From Muribaculaceae bacterium (GTDB lineage: Bacteria; Bacteroidota; Bacteroidia; Bacteroidales; Muribaculaceae): 64,000 nucleotides of DNA. This document shows, piece by piece, positions 62,478-64,000 of this stretch (its first letter is position 1; each line of letters begins with the position of its first letter). Both the position numbers and the translations under genes were made by a program. The notes under the pieces were generated by a model that worked only from the letters and a program-made list of their open reading frames with translations, was not told where the DNA came from and searched no databases. Location: assembly GCA_014867205.1 (NCBI GenBank), contig WGUO01000009.1, forward strand, positions 1-64,000, written 5' to 3'.

Positions 62478-62560
62478 GTGTCCAAACCGATATAACCTTC
62501 TCCATCGCGATTAGCTGCGGACACATATTCAATAACCGCGTCTTATGACGCATAATTCGA

Positions 62561-63691
62561 ATGAAAATGAAATTTAATGATCAAAAGAAATTATATCGCC
62601 AGAATGCTATGACTCAGTCAGACATCCTCTACCTCCCTGACAGTCGCGATCTTGATGTGACCGTTGTTTCGGGGAAGTGTGCTGATATCGTACGCAGCAT
62701 ACATGACGCGATGGGACGTCTCGCACCCATGGGTGACGACGAGAGGAGAAGTCTTTGGTTTGAGGTTAAGGGCAAGAGGTGGGAGTGGTATAGATTGTCG
62801 GTATCAACCTATAAGGATTGCCATTATCTTTATATCACCGGAGACACTTATGACCATCATGTATTTTGTGACAAGGAAGATTGTAATTCCCGCCATTGTT
62901 TCTATGAGGATGAACTCGTCGGAATATTCTCAAAAGTCGAGAAGTATGTTGCCGGACTCGTTGACAACATCTTGTCTGCGCCCGAACAATATAATTCGTA
63001 TGTTGAGAAATATTTGAGTTACTACCGGAGAGAAGGGTTGATAAAGAGGTCAGTCCTGAACTCTTTGATTCCTGACAATAGCTATGACGGAATCGATATA
63101 CCTCGGGTAATCAACATATATGAGAATCAAGTTGAGCCTACTCGGTTCTCTGAGATGACCCTCAGACGCTATATGCACTATTGGCGTATAGCATACGAAG
63201 CTGTATATGGCAGCATGTCTGGAGATGATATCGAAGTCTTCCGGCATTCAAGCAAAGGATATGAGGCAAGAGAATATAATCTTGATTCTGAGGACGATTT
63301 CAGAAGATGGAAGTCCGATGTCTCACCTTATCATGGCTTTGATGTGGTGTATGCGAGAGTTCACATGTACCCTACATATTCTAATGGACAATGGCATTTT
63401 TATGTCGGCACCGGTAGTTATTGGAATCTTGATGATTGCTTCCGGGCTGTCGTAAGATTGTCTGATGCCGGAATATCGGTTGAATTGGGAGAAGTCGATC
63501 ATATTCTCGGAATCTTGAAGGAAACCGACTATGTAGAGATTACCCCTTATGCGTATCGATATATGCAGGGCGATGATATCGGTAGCCAGATGAAACTCCC
63601 TTATCCTGACGAAGTCGGCAAGGATGTCATCAAGGAAATAATCGCAAACACTAAATGGAATAAGCTTGAGAAGGTAAGCCCTCTCGCTTAA
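62561..63691 (+). CDS. Hypothetical protein (376 aa)
   Basis: 376-aa soluble protein, acidic and rich in Tyr, Asp and Trp. The N-terminal ~100 residues look like a beta-rich binding domain (ITGDTYDHHVFCDKEDC), followed by helices and a C-terminal alpha/beta part (FRAVVRLSDAGISVELGEVDHILGILKE). No family recognised; it lacks a signal peptide. The 20-bp gap to the next gene suggests an operon with the metallophosphoesterase. Confidence 0.75.
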   Translation: MKMKFNDQKKLYRQNAMTQSDILYLPDSRDLDVTVVSGKCADIVRSIHDAMGRLAPMGDDERRSLWFEVKGKRWEWYRLSVSTYKDCHYLYITGDTYDHHVFCDKEDCNSRHCFYEDELVGIFSKVEKYVAGLVDNILSAPEQYNSYVEKYLSYYRREGLIKRSVLNSLIPDNSYDGIDIPRVINIYENQVEPTRFSEMTLRRYMHYWRIAYEAVYGSMSGDDIEVFRHSSKGYEAREYNLDSEDDFRRWKSDVSPYHGFDVVYARVHMYPTYSNGQWHFYVGTGSYWNLDDCFRAVVRLSDAGISVELGEVDHILGILKETDYVEITPYAYRYMQGDDIGSQMKLPYPDEVGKDVIKEIIANTKWNKLEKVSPLA

Positions 63692-63711
63692 CAACTTAAC
63701 AATAAGGAAAT

Positions 63712-64000
63712 ATGAAAATACAATACGCATCTGACCTCCATTTGGAGTTTCATGAAAACAGCCGCTGGCTGAAAGAGAATCTGCTGGTAGCAGTCGGCGA
63801 TGTTCTGATATTAGCCGGAGACATCGGCTATCTCGGTGATGACAACTATACGCATCATCCCTTCTGGGACTGGTGTGCCGACTCGTTCCGGCAGACTATT
63901 GTCATCCTCGGGAATCACGAGCTGTACAGGAGTTTCGACATCAACAACCTCCACGAAGGCTGGCAGCTCGATATTCGTCCCAATGTCAAGGTGTGCTATA
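63712..64000 (+). CDS. Metallophosphoesterase (cut by window end)
   Basis: At least 96 codons of a calcineurin-like phosphoesterase: SDLHLEF (metal Asp and His), GDVLILAGDIG, and VILGNHELY. Cytoplasmic, no signal peptide. Small members act as cyclic-nucleotide or nucleic-acid phosphoesterases. RBS-like AAGGAAA lies before the ATG. Confidence 0.88.
   Translation, partial: MKIQYASDLHLEFHENSRWLKENLLVAVGDVLILAGDIGYLGDDNYTHHPFWDWCADSFRQTIVILGNHELYRSFDINNLHEGWQLDIRPNVKVCY

Overview
The window is Bacteroidota chromosome, most likely a Muribaculaceae-type gut Bacteroidales. The evidence is the recurrent Bacteroidota promoter form (TTTG, 19-21 nt, TAnnTTTG), proteins ending in the short C-terminal module typical of Bacteroidales exported proteins, six-domain ribosomal protein S1, a YitT/ThrE/SulP transporter repertoire, and GC-rich core genes interrupted by AT-rich accessory blocks. 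I see no rRNA, tRNA or CRISPR array.

1-26 kb is ordinary core. It holds a giant leucine-rich-repeat exported protein, a second exported protein split by an in-frame TAG, ilvE with an HD hydrolase, rpsA with a clean promoter and a 5' hairpin, a lipoprotein and a DUF805 protein. A five-gene operon follows with two ABC exporters and a GntR/YtrA-type repressor. Then come TraB and SulP (divergent), an SGNH hydrolase, an outer-membrane barrel, YitT, pepT-miaA, a secreted DRGH nuclease, and mnmE carrying an unusual acidic insert.

26-43.6 kb is an accessory/defence island. A non-coding stretch rich in repeats and hairpins leads into a LlaJI-like restriction-modification locus: C5-methyltransferase 1, a double-GHKL histidine-kinase-like ATPase, a receiver domain fused to a HEPN-like C-terminus, a Vsr endonuclease, C5-methyltransferase 2, McrB-like AAA+ and McrC-like PD-(D/E)XK proteins. 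The likely logic is protection by two methyltransferases, mismatch repair by Vsr, cleavage by McrB/McrC, and a phosphorelay that could switch on an RNase back-up. Base composition flips sharply inside mcrB, between its N-terminal domain and its AAA+ domain, which suggests that the specificity half was exchanged as a cassette. Two Fic proteins, a PH-domain membrane protein, a hipB/hipA pair split by a four-helix-bundle element with inverted-repeat ends, and a GIY-YIG-like protein complete the island.

43.7-52.5 kb holds a zinc-finger-like lipoprotein, a TonB receptor/beta-helix/metallophosphoesterase set in which two of three genes carry in-frame stops, a split ThrE exporter and a LysR regulator. 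52.7-56.5 kb holds alkD and a 1.7-kb cassette (NTF2-like, HxlR, HAD) bracketed by two inverted ~187-bp MITE copies with TA at both ends, then gene relics. 56.6-64 kb holds an SF1 helicase, a DUF6155 protein, a tripartite HipBST toxin-antitoxin operon with its own promoter and operators, a short terminator-bounded transcript, an unknown 376-aa protein, and a metallophosphoesterase cut by the window end.
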